A DNA stretch of 53,625 nucleotides from Planctomycetia bacterium (GTDB lineage: Bacteria > Planctomycetota > Planctomycetia > Pirellulales > Thermoguttaceae): positions 1 to 53,625 of the forward strand of contig JAUNBF010000022.1 of the NCBI GenBank assembly GCA_030527185.1, written 5' to 3'. Under the pieces are notes generated by a model, which did not search any database, was not told the DNA's origin, and saw only the letters and a program-made list of their open reading frames with translations. Below are positions 26,103 to 34,558 of the stretch, in pieces; the first letter of the stretch is position 1; each line of letters starts with the position of its first letter. The translations under genes and the position numbers were made by a program.

Positions 26103-27557
26103 TCAATTTTTGGCGGAAAATCTACGCCGAACCAGAATCAGGCCGATTCCCAGTAACAACAGGCTGATCGACGACGGTTCAGGAACGCCAATCGTGTACA
26201 TTCCCAACGCAAAATCCTCGGCAGCAAAGGTAAACGTCAGCCCATCCGCCCCTGCTGTTCGTGTGAGGTAATTCGTCAGGATTTCCCACCCGTCGGATTC
26301 CGAAGGACGGAAAAAGAGGTTGTAATCGTCAATCCCTGAGCCGATGTTCCACTGGTCGTAATCGAAAGTTAGAGAAACCAGTGTATCCGCTTCGTCGAGG
26401 TAGGTGAGTTCTCCGTCCGAGCGAATATTCCATACCAAACCATCTTCCGAAGAGGCCACAAAAAGACTGTTTCCTCCATCTTCTGTAGAGAATACGTCCG
26501 TGGCACCATTCTGGCGTGAAAATTCCAACCCAAAACCACTACGGCGGTTGGAGGTTACGTCAAAATACCGGTTTGCCGTGTCGGTCAACGTGGAGTATTG
26601 GAGAACCGTCCCATCGTCATCCCGGCGGTGAGCATTCCCGACCACCGTACTCGTATCGTCCACCGTCCGTCCCAGCCAGAAAAGGTTGGATGTGTAATTC
26701 GGATTCAGCTCATAAACCGAACCTGTTTCCATGCTGTCGGTCAAATTGTACGTTGCTGACAGAAGCGTTTGGACAATTTTGATCTCGTTGGCGGAAAGGG
26801 TAAAGTCAAACGCGACCACTTCCGCAATCACTCCATCGAACCGGGGGGTGGTTGAGGAGGTTGAGGTGTAAGTATCTCCCAAATACGGAGTGTATACCGT
26901 TTGTGAGGTTCCTGTCTGGGCGGCGATAATATTGGGATCGGTCGGCGGAACTGTCAAAAAATGCGTAGGGGTATTATTCGTACGTTTGTAGATTTGGAAG
27001 TCGGTATTGCCATTGGCCGCCATGTAGCCGTACTCACAGATATCCGCATACGCATTGCGATAACCCCAGTTACCTTGATCCATAAAACGTATCCGGCGTT
27101 CGCTCCCGTAGCCGCCAAAAATACTTCGCCAGGCCGTCGTGGACTCCATTTTGTTGACGATGAAGACCGACTTGATAGCAGCATTTCCACTGCCAGTAAG
27201 GTAGGTATCTTTCAACTTCACGGCAGCATAAGCATTGTCGTTGACGTTCATCGTTCCCAGGACGGCCTGCGAATTGACCTCTTGAGGAGTAAAGGAATAA
27301 CCACTTCCCAAAGCATCGTTCCAGGAAATGACTTGATTGTCGGCGTTTAATTGTAAGGAATTGGAGTCGGTATTCAAATGAAACAGTACTCCGAGACCGG
27401 AAAAAGAACTGGACGACTCAACCGCCTCCGCATGGATAGAAATTCCTGCCAGAAGAATTCCCGCCAGGATTAAACTGGTAAAATGCGGGGGGGGGGTAAG
27501 ATAGTTGGTTTGTTCATGGGAAATGCCTCTCGAAGAACAAAAAAATTGGGGAAACAT
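26103..27557 (-). CDS. PEP-CTERM surface protein with LamG-like domain; start region has a C10 tract
   Basis: A 484-codon open frame. A signal core (SLILAGILLAGISIHAEA) precedes a lectin/LamG-like domain, and the C-terminus has VPEPSSISLLLLGIGLILVRRR, a PEP-CTERM tag. The frame can start at the ATG at 27557, but that codon lies only about eight bases past the predicted transcription start. The ATG at 27518, with AGAGG eight bases upstream, is the natural start; it reads MNKPTILPPP and then leaves the frame because the C tract (27487-27496) has ten bases. With 8 or 11 bases it would run into the signal peptide and the whole protein. Either the gene is switched off or altered at its N-terminus, or the tract length is an assembly error. 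Confidence 0.82.
   Translation of the reverse strand: MFPQFFCSSRGISHEQTNYLTPPPHFTSLILAGILLAGISIHAEAVESSSSFSGLGVLFHLNTDSNSLQLNADNQVISWNDALGSGYSFTPQEVNSQAVLGTMNVNDNAYAAVKLKDTYLTGSGNAAIKSVFIVNKMESTTAWRSIFGGYGSERRIRFMDQGNWGYRNAYADICEYGYMAANGNTDFQIYKRTNNTPTHFLTVPPTDPNIIAAQTGTSQTVYTPYLGDTYTSTSSTTPRFDGVIAEVVAFDFTLSANEIKIVQTLLSATYNLTDSMETGSVYELNPNYTSNLFWLGRTVDDTSTVVGNAHRRDDDGTVLQYSTLTDTANRYFDVTSNRRSGFGLEFSRQNGATDVFSTEDGGNSLFVASSEDGLVWNIRSDGELTYLDEADTLVSLTFDYDQWNIGSGIDDYNLFFRPSESDGWEILTNYLTRTAGADGLTFTFAAEDFALGMYTIGVPEPSSISLLLLGIGLILVRRRFSAKN
27487..27496 (-). repeat. C10 homopolymer in the signal-peptide region
   Basis: Ten consecutive G on the plus strand, C on the coding strand, between the ATG at 27518 and the signal-peptide core. 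Long G/C runs are classic slipped-strand sites. Confidence 0.9.
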
Positions 27558-27571
27558 CGACTACTTTCAAA

Positions 27572-27600
27572 AGTATAATAGAGAGACATCCCCGTGTCAA
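27572..27600 (-). promoter_or_regulatory. Sigma-70-type promoter of the second PEP-CTERM gene
   Basis: On the minus strand TTGACA (27600-27595), 17-base spacer and TATACT (27577-27572). The expected start of transcription is near 27565, leaving no room for a ribosome binding site before the ATG at 27557 but a normal leader before the ATG at 27518. Confidence 0.78.
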
Positions 27601-27764
27601 TACCTTCCCCGGATTTTAAAGAAAAATTTCCCAAAAATTTGTTGGAAAAGGAATATTCACGGCTGCCGGGGCTTGACAAAAATGGTTTGCAAGCCAAAAT
27701 AACGGTTTGGGGAGCTTGGTTAGGGGAATTTTATCAAAAAAACGTCATTTTTAAGGATGGTATC

Positions 27765-28280
27765 ATGATCGTCACATCTTCTCCCAACGGAATCCATTTT
27801 GCGGAAGCCCTCGAATGGCCCAACGGAAATTCAGGTACGTTGTCGGACAATCTCTTTTTCAGGGATGTTCCTCCGGCCGTGGTAACGAATTCGTTCGACG
27901 ACGATGAGGACGATGACGATCTGGATGAAATTCCCGACGACGATACGTTTGAGGATGAAGATACCTACGAAGATTTCGACGATAATTTCGACGAAGATTT
28001 TGAAGATGAGTTTGACGAAGATTACGACGATCTGGATAAAATTGAGGAAGAAGATTTCGACGAAGAAATAGAAGAGGATATCGACGAAATTCCCGATGGA
28101 TTTGAAGAGGAATTCGGCGATGTGGATGGCGAAGTCAAGTTCTTGCCGGAAGGTGCGGATTTGAGTCTGGCGGAAGAAATTCTCCTGCCGGAAGACGATA
28201 TTATCGAGGAAGTCGTTACAGAAGATTTTGAGGATTTTTCAGAAGATGACGACGACGTGGAAGAATTCGACGATATTTGA
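27765..28280 (+). CDS. Highly acidic aspartate/glutamate-rich protein, unknown function
   Basis: A 171-residue protein if started at the ATG at 27765 (AAGGATGG upstream). Residues 1-40 are ordinary (MIVTSSPNGIHFAEALEWPN); from about 45 on it is dominated by D and E with regularly placed F and I, for example FDDNFDEDFEDEFDED. No cysteine and few basic residues. Predicted to be disordered or a calcium/polycation-binding polyanion; no family recognised. It lies 30 bases upstream of the purine nucleoside phosphorylase gene and may share its transcript. A possible promoter (TTGACA at 27673-27678) lies upstream. Confidence 0.7.
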   Translation: MIVTSSPNGIHFAEALEWPNGNSGTLSDNLFFRDVPPAVVTNSFDDDEDDDDLDEIPDDDTFEDEDTYEDFDDNFDEDFEDEFDEDYDDLDKIEEEDFDEEIEEDIDEIPDGFEEEFGDVDGEVKFLPEGADLSLAEEILLPEDDIIEEVVTEDFEDFSEDDDDVEEFDDI

Positions 28281-28310
28281 GATTTTTCCCCAAAGAAAGG
28301 ATGAACGAAA

Positions 28311-29138
28311 ATGCTGAACATTCCTCAACAGATTCAGGACGCGGTGGCGGTGATTCGGAACCGTTGGGCAGGCGTGCCTAAAGTGGGAATCATTCTGGGA
28401 ACCGGTCTGGGAGGCGTGGCGCGACGAATCGAGACGGAGGCGATGTTTTCCTACGAGGAAATTCCCCATTTCCCGGTCTCCACCGCGACAAGCCATGCGG
28501 GAAACCTGATTTGCGGCAAATTCCAGGGGATGGATGTCGTCGCGATGGAAGGGCGTTTTCATGCTTACGAAGGATATTCCTACCAACAGATTACGTTTCC
28601 TGTTCGCGTGATGAAGGCGTTGGGAGCCGATTTGCTGATTGTTTCCAATGCGTGCGGTGGGATGAATCCGCAATTTCGTCAGGGGGATTTGATGGTGATT
28701 GAAGATCATATCAACCTCATGGGGGGGAATCCGTTGGTGGGAATCAACGAAGACTCCCTGGGAGACCGATTTCCCGATATGTGTGAACCTTATACGCGGG
28801 AATTGGTGGACGCGGCCATGGAAATTGCGTTGCGAAATGGGATTGTGGCGCACCGGGGTGTCTATGTTGGCGTTCTGGGACCGAATTTGGAAACGCGGGC
28901 GGAATATCGGTTTTTACGGGCGATTGGAGCCGATGTGGTGGGGATGTCGACGATTCCTGAAGTGATTGTGGCGGTCCATTCGCAAATGCGCGTGTTGGGT
29001 TTGTCGATCGTGACCGATATGGCGCTGCCGGATGCGTTGAAGCCTGCCAATGTTGAGGAAATTATCGCCACGGCCAATGCCGCCGAACCGAAATTGAGCC
29101 AAATCGTTCTGGAGATTCTGGAACGGGAAGCGAAATAG
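28311..29138 (+). CDS. punA: Purine nucleoside phosphorylase
   Basis: A 275-residue enzyme of the trimeric purine nucleoside phosphorylase family, which converts purine nucleosides and phosphate to base and ribose-1-phosphate. Visible motifs: phosphate-binding GIILGTGLGG (26-35), TSHAGN, EGRFHAYEGY, SNACGGMNP, GVYVGVLGPNLETRAEYR and VGMSTIPEV, all in the usual order and spacing. Length agrees with the family. The ATG at 28311 follows AAAGGATG. It is followed 16 bases later by an EamA transporter, which may handle related metabolites. Cytoplasmic salvage enzyme. Confidence 0.95.
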   Translation: MLNIPQQIQDAVAVIRNRWAGVPKVGIILGTGLGGVARRIETEAMFSYEEIPHFPVSTATSHAGNLICGKFQGMDVVAMEGRFHAYEGYSYQQITFPVRVMKALGADLLIVSNACGGMNPQFRQGDLMVIEDHINLMGGNPLVGINEDSLGDRFPDMCEPYTRELVDAAMEIALRNGIVAHRGVYVGVLGPNLETRAEYRFLRAIGADVVGMSTIPEVIVAVHSQMRVLGLSIVTDMALPDALKPANVEEIIATANAAEPKLSQIVLEILEREAK

Positions 29139-29153
29139 GAGTGGGGGAGAGAG

Positions 29154-30014
29154 GTGCGTCTTTCGGAAACGGCCAAAGCCCGGTGGTGCGTGGTTTTGGC
29201 CGCCACGCTTTCCAGCACGTCGGGATTTTTCGTGCAATCTCCCTGGCTGGGGTCGATTCCTGAAAACTCGCTGCCGATTGTCCTCGGTTTTTGGCGGGCT
29301 TTTTTTGCCTTTCTGGTTTTTGTACCGGCCGTTCGACGATGGCATTTTCATCCGGGGATGCTTCTTTCAGGACTCTGCGTGTTTGGGATGTCGTTGGCGT
29401 TTATTGCGTCGATGCGGCAGACGACAGCGGCGACAACAATCTGGCTCCAGTGTTTCGCACCGTTTTGGGTCTTTCTCTTTTCGCTCCTTTTTTTGCGGGA
29501 AAAGTGGACGTTTCGGCGGACGTTTCCGTTATTTCTGGCGATGTTGGGCGTGGGAATTTTGCTCGGATTTACGCTGCTCGCGTCGTCGGCCAGCGGAGTG
29601 GGACTTCTGTGGGGGATTTTGGCGGGAGTGCTGTTTGCCGGAGTGATCGGTTCGTTACGGTGGCTGCGGCAATACGATTCGACGCTTCTGGTGGCGTGGA
29701 ATGTGGGGATTGCGATGCTCTGTTTTTTGCCGTTGTACCTGGCGACCGGCTATTTTCCGACGCTGCCGCAGTTCCTGTTGCTCGCTTTTTTCGGCATTTT
29801 TCAGTTCGCTCTGCCGTATCGGTTGATTGCCAGGGGACTTCAGAAGATTTCGGCACAGGAAGGGGCTCTGATTACGCTCCTGGAGCCGATTTTAACGCCG
29901 TTTTGGGTCTGGCTTTTTTGGGGAATTGCGGAACCGTGGTGGACTTTGGTGGGAGGGGCGTTTGTGCTGGTGGCGCTCGTTTTGCGAACGGTGGTCTGGG
30001 GCGAGGAGGTCTAG
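29154..30014 (+). CDS. EamA/DMT-family membrane transporter
   Basis: A 286-residue integral membrane protein with about ten hydrophobic helices and two EamA-type halves (FGMSLAFIASMRQTTAATTIWLQCF in the first; ALPYRLIARGLQKISAQEGALITLLEPILTPFWV in the second). The second-half motif with LEPILTP is typical of drug/metabolite exporters. GTG start at 29154, with GGAGTGGGGGAGAG upstream. Substrate unknown; amino acids or nucleobases are common in the family. Probably co-transcribed with the phosphorylase. Confidence 0.88.
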   Translation: MRLSETAKARWCVVLAATLSSTSGFFVQSPWLGSIPENSLPIVLGFWRAFFAFLVFVPAVRRWHFHPGMLLSGLCVFGMSLAFIASMRQTTAATTIWLQCFAPFWVFLFSLLFLREKWTFRRTFPLFLAMLGVGILLGFTLLASSASGVGLLWGILAGVLFAGVIGSLRWLRQYDSTLLVAWNVGIAMLCFLPLYLATGYFPTLPQFLLLAFFGIFQFALPYRLIARGLQKISAQEGALITLLEPILTPFWVWLFWGIAEPWWTLVGGAFVLVALVLRTVVWGEEV

Positions 30015-30023
30015 TGCCGTGTT

Positions 30024-30049
30024 AAATGGATAATTGATAATGGATAATG
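30024..30049. repeat. Degenerate heptamer repeat, copy 4
   Basis: Reads TGGATAA/TTGATAA/TGGATAA units, less perfect than the others. Confidence 0.55.
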
Positions 30050-30278
30050 CCTCAAGAGGGGATTTCGGGAAAACAGGAAAATGACTGGGAATAAGGAAGG
30101 AAATTCCTGCCTTTTTTCATAATCGAAAAAGAAAATTTTTCAAAAGCGTTTTTAATATGGAGAGGGATGGAGAGGGTGGAAAGCCGAAAATGGGAAGAAA
30201 TTTTTCCGATGTTCCCGAAAAAAGGATGATAGAGCGCGAAAATTTTGGACGAATCTTTCTTTTTTTGGAAAATTTGGA

Positions 30279-30307
30279 TTGACGATTGGAGGCTCATCGT
30301 GTACAAT
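30279..30307 (+). promoter_or_regulatory. Sigma-70-type promoter of the KAS III/lptF/ubiA operon
   Basis: TTGACG (30279-30284), 17-base spacer, TACAAT (30302-30307). Confidence 0.75.
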
Positions 30308-30493
30308 ATGAAACGTATTATTTGTCCGTAGTGTCCGAAATTAGACTTTTCGCGGTTGTGGTGGAAAATCCTTTCGAGGATGGCATGTGACAAGGGGATT
30401 CCAGGAATTCCATGGGAATTATTCTCCCTGGTAAAGCGGAAAGAAAATTTTAGACGGAATCGGTATGGTAGAAAATCAATAAGGAAAAAATCA

Positions 30494-31504
30494 ATGAAAT
30501 ATGCGTCCATCGGACCGATTGCGGTTTATCTGCCCCAAAAATGTGAGACCATTGAAGATTTGAAAATGGAACACCCGGAGTGGGAATTGGATGAAATCCA
30601 TCAAAAAACGGGGATTTATGCTCGATATATTTCTGCTCCTGACGAATTTGCTTCCGATATGGCGGTGGCTGCGGCGAATCAACTGATCGAGAAATATGCC
30701 ATTCCCCGTGAAAGTATCGATTTTGTTTTGTTGTGTACGCAAACACCTGATTACCCCATTCCTACCACGGCCTGTCTGGTGCAGCACCAATTGGGACTGC
30801 GAATTGATTGTGGGGCTTTGGACTATAATTTAGGCTGTTCCGGGTACGTCTATGGGGTGAATCTGGCCGATGGACTCATTCGGACGGAAGTGGCCAGCCG
30901 GATTTTACTCATCACGGTGGAGACCTACACGAAATATATCGACACGAATGACCGTTCCTTGCGGACGATTTTCGGTGATGCGGCCACGGCGACGCTCATC
31001 GATGCCAGCGAAGAACAGACGCTGGGGCCGTTTCTGTTCGGGACGGATGGCGAAGGAGCGGATACGCTGATTGCGTACGGAAAAGGGATGCGGCCGGAAG
31101 AACTTTCCCTGAAACCGCGACACCGACGGCGTTGGGCAAGCAGTCTGTACATGGATGGAGCGGAATTGATGCGTTTTACGAACTCCAAAATCCCGCCGCT
31201 GATGGAAAAACTGTTGAACAAGGCTCAGGTTCGGAAAGAGGAAATCGATCTTTTCCTGATGCACCAGGCCACGCGGAAAATGTTGGAAAGTTTGATTGCG
31301 ACGTTGGATATTGACCCCGCGAAAGCTCCGATTCAAATGGAAAAAGTGGGAAATACGGTCAGTTCCACGATTCCGATTCTCATTCACGAACTGCGAGCCA
31401 GTGGCCGATTGACCCCTCAGATGAAAACGGTCATGCTGGGCTTTGGGGTGGGGTTGTCGTGGGGGGGAGGCTTTTGGAGAGATACCTGGTCTCAAGGCAG
31501 ATAA
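30494..31504 (+). CDS. 3-oxoacyl-ACP synthase III (KAS III) family protein
   Basis: A 336-residue FabH-type condensing enzyme. The catalytic triad is intact: C115 in LGCSGYVYG, H257 in LMHQAT and N287 in VGNTVSS. The thiolase fold runs from MKYASIGPIAVYLP to the C-terminal GFGVGLSWGG. FabH starts fatty acid synthesis by joining acetyl-CoA to malonyl-ACP, but many relatives make branched or special acyl products; substrate cannot be told here. The ATG at 30494 follows AAGGAA; longer in-frame starts lie in the leader. First of three tightly packed genes with LptF/G and UbiA, pointing to envelope lipid or quinone work. Confidence 0.9.
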   Translation: MKYASIGPIAVYLPQKCETIEDLKMEHPEWELDEIHQKTGIYARYISAPDEFASDMAVAAANQLIEKYAIPRESIDFVLLCTQTPDYPIPTTACLVQHQLGLRIDCGALDYNLGCSGYVYGVNLADGLIRTEVASRILLITVETYTKYIDTNDRSLRTIFGDAATATLIDASEEQTLGPFLFGTDGEGADTLIAYGKGMRPEELSLKPRHRRRWASSLYMDGAELMRFTNSKIPPLMEKLLNKAQVRKEEIDLFLMHQATRKMLESLIATLDIDPAKAPIQMEKVGNTVSSTIPILIHELRASGRLTPQMKTVMLGFGVGLSWGGGFWRDTWSQGR

Positions 31505-31513
31505 TGGATTGGC

Positions 31514-32773
31514 ATGAAAATCATTCCGGGAAAAATATTGAAGGAGATGTTGACTGTCTTCCTGTTGATACAGGTGGTTTTCACGCTCTTTTTTCTTGTC
31601 ATGGGAATGGCTGTCAAAGGTGTTTTTGACAAGATTCCCATCAGCGACCTTCCTTTTGTGATTCCCTATATTTTCCCCTTTTCCCAATCACTGGCAGGAC
31701 AATTTGTCGTACTTTTTACAGTCATCATTGTCTATACCCGAATCAATACGTCCCGGGAGATTATCGCTCTGCAATCATCAGGAATTTCCTCCCTTCGGAT
31801 TATGATTCCTGCGTTTATTTTGGGCTTGGTGATGAGTTTTTTTTCTTATTTCATGTCTGAGTCACACAATTCGTGGGGAAAATATGGGATGACGCGAGTG
31901 ATTTCGACGTATGCGGAGAATATTTTTTACAATACGCTCAAAACGGAAAAAAGTTTTTCCTACAAGCAATATTCCGTCAATGTCAAAGGGGTGGAAGGGA
32001 AAAAATTGTTGTACCCCGTCTGCATTTCCAGGGACGTTTCGGAAATGGTTCTTTTTTCTGCGGAGAGTGCCCGGGTGGAGATTGGTGCCGCCAAAGATGT
32101 CTGGAATCCCAACGACGAGCAGAATAATCTTCTGGGAACCGCCTACAATCCTTCCGATGAGGAAGAAACGATCGTCAAGTTGACGTTTGAGCGGGTGAGT
32201 ACGCAAATGGATGAAATCCGCACGACGATTCCCGGAACTCAGGTGGCCTATATCCCTGCCAGCGAATTTCCAATCGGGAAACTGTTGCAGGAAGGGAGAG
32301 ATGATTACCCGCCCTCCATGCCTTACGACAAATTGAAAACGTTTGCGCAGGAAAGGAGAGGGAGGATCGAGGAATTGAAAAAAAAGATTGCCCTGCAAAC
32401 GACGCAACGTTTGATTCTGGGAGATTTAGCGGCTTTCGGAGATTCTCAGTGGAATCCGTTGTATCAGGAAATGGAACAGAATGAGTATTTGATTAAACGT
32501 GCCAACATCGAGCCATGCCGTCGGTGGGCGTTGGGATTCAACTGTTTTTTTCTGGCCTGGGTTTGTACTCCCCTGGCCTTGTGGAAAGGAAAACATGGAG
32601 CTTTGCTGCTTTGTGCCACGACGATTGCGCCTCTTTTGTTGATGTATTATCCAGCGTTCATGGTTTTGCTGAATTTGGTGAAACGAAATCTGGCGGTGGA
32701 TCCGATGGTACTGTGGCTTCCCAATCTGATTCTTGGGGTGGTCGGTTTTTTTCTGATTCGGCGAGCGATGTGA
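31514..32773 (+). CDS. LptF/LptG family lipopolysaccharide-export permease
   Basis: A 419-residue membrane protein with the LptF/LptG plan: N-terminal helices with LKEMLTVFLLIQVVF and the coupling region TRINTSREIIALQSSGIS, a large periplasmic domain (about residues 115-330), and C-terminal helices (ALGFNCFFLAWVCTPLALW). Members form the inner-membrane permease that, with LptB and LptC, extracts lipopolysaccharide. Starts nine bases after the KAS III stop. Only one subunit gene is here; the partner is presumably elsewhere. Its presence supports an outer membrane in this organism. Confidence 0.88.
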   Translation: MKIIPGKILKEMLTVFLLIQVVFTLFFLVMGMAVKGVFDKIPISDLPFVIPYIFPFSQSLAGQFVVLFTVIIVYTRINTSREIIALQSSGISSLRIMIPAFILGLVMSFFSYFMSESHNSWGKYGMTRVISTYAENIFYNTLKTEKSFSYKQYSVNVKGVEGKKLLYPVCISRDVSEMVLFSAESARVEIGAAKDVWNPNDEQNNLLGTAYNPSDEEETIVKLTFERVSTQMDEIRTTIPGTQVAYIPASEFPIGKLLQEGRDDYPPSMPYDKLKTFAQERRGRIEELKKKIALQTTQRLILGDLAAFGDSQWNPLYQEMEQNEYLIKRANIEPCRRWALGFNCFFLAWVCTPLALWKGKHGALLLCATTIAPLLLMYYPAFMVLLNLVKRNLAVDPMVLWLPNLILGVVGFFLIRRAM

Positions 32774-32774
32774 C

Positions 32775-33737
32775 ATGTGGCCAAAATTGCGTTCCTATCT
32801 GGAGTTGATTCGTTTCAGCCACACGCTCTTTGCGTTGCCATTTGCCTTGTTATCGGCATTCATGGCGTGGTATGTCAATTTTCATCCCGAACTGGCACAA
32901 GTGCCGGAAAGAGGGTTTCGGTGGCAGGATTTGGCAGGAATTTTACTTGCCATGGTTTTTGCGCGTTCGGCAGCGATGGCCTTTAATCGTTTGGCAGATC
33001 AGGCGATCGACGCTCAAAATCCACGGACTTCAGGGAGGCATTTGCCAGCAGGAAAACTGACGCGAAAGGGAGTGTGGGGTTTTACGGGAATTTGCTCGTT
33101 CGGTTTTATCCTTTCGACCTGTTGTTTTTTGCCCGGAAATCCGATTCCCCTTTTCATGTCGGTGCCGGTTCTGCTCTTTTTGTTTGGGTACAGCCTGGCC
33201 AAGCGATTTACGCAATGGGTGCATTTTTGGCTGGGGGGGGCGTTGATGTTGGCTCCCGTCGCCGCGTGGGTTGCGATTCGGGGAGGCGTTTGGTGGAATC
33301 TTTGGCTGGAATGGCAAAAGGGAAGTCCATTGATTTGGCCGACCGTGGAGTGGAGTCCGTTTTTGCTGGCATCTGGCGTTCTTTTTTGGACAGCCGGTTT
33401 CGATATGATTTATGCCTGCATGGACGCGGAGTTTGACCAGACGCACGACGTTTTCAGCATTCCTGGGAAATACGGTATCCCCACCGCGTTACGGCTGGCG
33501 GCAGGGTGTCATTTTCTGATGTTGTTCCCTTTGGTCGGATGTGGCTTTCTTTTCCCCCCTTTTCAGACGGCGTGGATGGTGGGAATGGGATTGATTGCGG
33601 GATTGCTGGTTTATGAGCATGCCATTGTGGATGTGCGGAATCCAGGGCGTGTCAACCAGGCTTTCTTTCATGTCAACGCGCTCATTAGTATGACGTTGCT
33701 TTTGTTGGGGGTTGGGGAAATACTCTGGCACTGGTAA
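32775..33737 (+). CDS. UbiA-family prenyltransferase
   Basis: A 320-residue integral membrane prenyltransferase. Two aspartate motifs are visible: NRLADQAIDAQNPRT (first, near residue 76) and DAEFDQTHDVFS (second, near 219). About eight helices. UbiA relatives attach a polyprenyl chain to an aromatic ring; this subgroup (putative 4-hydroxybenzoate polyprenyltransferase) is also linked to the futalosine route of menaquinone synthesis. Its start overlaps the region of the LptF/G stop (one-base gap), so translational coupling is likely. Precise acceptor is inference. Confidence 0.9.
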   Translation: MWPKLRSYLELIRFSHTLFALPFALLSAFMAWYVNFHPELAQVPERGFRWQDLAGILLAMVFARSAAMAFNRLADQAIDAQNPRTSGRHLPAGKLTRKGVWGFTGICSFGFILSTCCFLPGNPIPLFMSVPVLLFLFGYSLAKRFTQWVHFWLGGALMLAPVAAWVAIRGGVWWNLWLEWQKGSPLIWPTVEWSPFLLASGVLFWTAGFDMIYACMDAEFDQTHDVFSIPGKYGIPTALRLAAGCHFLMLFPLVGCGFLFPPFQTAWMVGMGLIAGLLVYEHAIVDVRNPGRVNQAFFHVNALISMTLLLLGVGEILWHW

Positions 33738-33742
33738 AAATG

Positions 33743-34519
33743 TCAGAGAGAATTCGCCGCGTGGAGGTAAGCGAGAAGATTTTCCTCCATCCGACCACCA
33801 AGTTTCTGAAGGGAAAGCCCCTCATAACAGGCTATTTTTTCGTAAAAACCGGGAAGTTGTGAAAAGGCTTCGACAGTGGTCGCGTCACTCTCCAAAAGAA
33901 GTCGTTCCGGTGGAATTTGCGAAAGAACGGCACGTGCTTTTTCAGGATTTTGTCGAAAAAAACGCTCTCCCAACGAAAACCATACCGGGAATGGCAAAAG
34001 TTGTGAAAGGATTGGTTCGGAAGCATTGTATCCGTGAAGGAGGAGCGGGACGGGATGGTGGCGGAGCATTTCCCGAAGAATCGGAAGCAGAAGGTGCCAG
34101 GCACGGACGCAGTGAATCGTCACTGGCCGAGAAAGAGATTGTGCCAGCGCCAGTTGCTGACGAAAAACGTCCTGTTGAAGAGAACTGTTTTCTTCGGAAT
34201 GCGGCAAACCATGGCGTGTGTCCAGCCCAATTTCTCCGATTCCGGCGGCATGGGAGGAAAATTGACGAAGCAATTCCATCCAGTTTTTCTCTTTTTCCCG
34301 ACCGTACCAGGGATGGAGACCGTAAAAAGGGAAAATCTGAATTTCCGCTTGAGAGTTGGCAAGAGCGTGTACCTGCGGCCAGTCTTTTTCCTGGGAGCCG
34401 TTGAGAATCAGCTGGGAAACGCGAAGCTGTTTTGCCAACGTTGCGAAAGTTGCCGCGGAGTGTCCTGGCAGGGGATGCAGGTGAGCGTCCACCAAAAAGG
34501 GTACGGAACTTTCCGACAT
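33743..34519 (-). CDS. TatD-family metal-dependent hydrolase
   Basis: A 258-residue TIM-barrel hydrolase. TatD metal-binding motifs: VDAHLHP (10-16), FYGLHPW, GIGEIGLD (glutamate ligand), TIHCVRAW and LLESDAT (aspartate ligand). The family covers nucleases and deacylases; here the middle is shorter than in E. coli TatD. Convergent with the UbiA gene (five bases between stops), and it follows the histidine kinase gene at a distance of 39 bases on the same strand. Confidence 0.87.
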   Translation of the reverse strand: MSESSVPFLVDAHLHPLPGHSAATFATLAKQLRVSQLILNGSQEKDWPQVHALANSQAEIQIFPFYGLHPWYGREKEKNWMELLRQFSSHAAGIGEIGLDTRHGLPHSEENSSLQQDVFRQQLALAQSLSRPVTIHCVRAWHLLLPILREMLRHHPVPLLLHGYNASEPILSQLLPFPVWFSLGERFFRQNPEKARAVLSQIPPERLLLESDATTVEAFSQLPGFYEKIACYEGLSLQKLGGRMEENLLAYLHAANSL

Positions 34520-34558
34520 CTTTTCCTCCTGAAAAGTTCCAGGGACGCTCTCCCGGTA

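Larger units (their letters stand above)
30015..30493. other. AT-rich intergenic region with promoter of the KAS III operon
   Basis: Contains degenerate heptamer repeats (30024-30049), A/T-rich sequence, the promoter at 30279-30307, and a leader of about 180 bases with a small hairpin (ATCC-loop-GGAT near 30369). I see no further gene. Confidence 0.6.
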
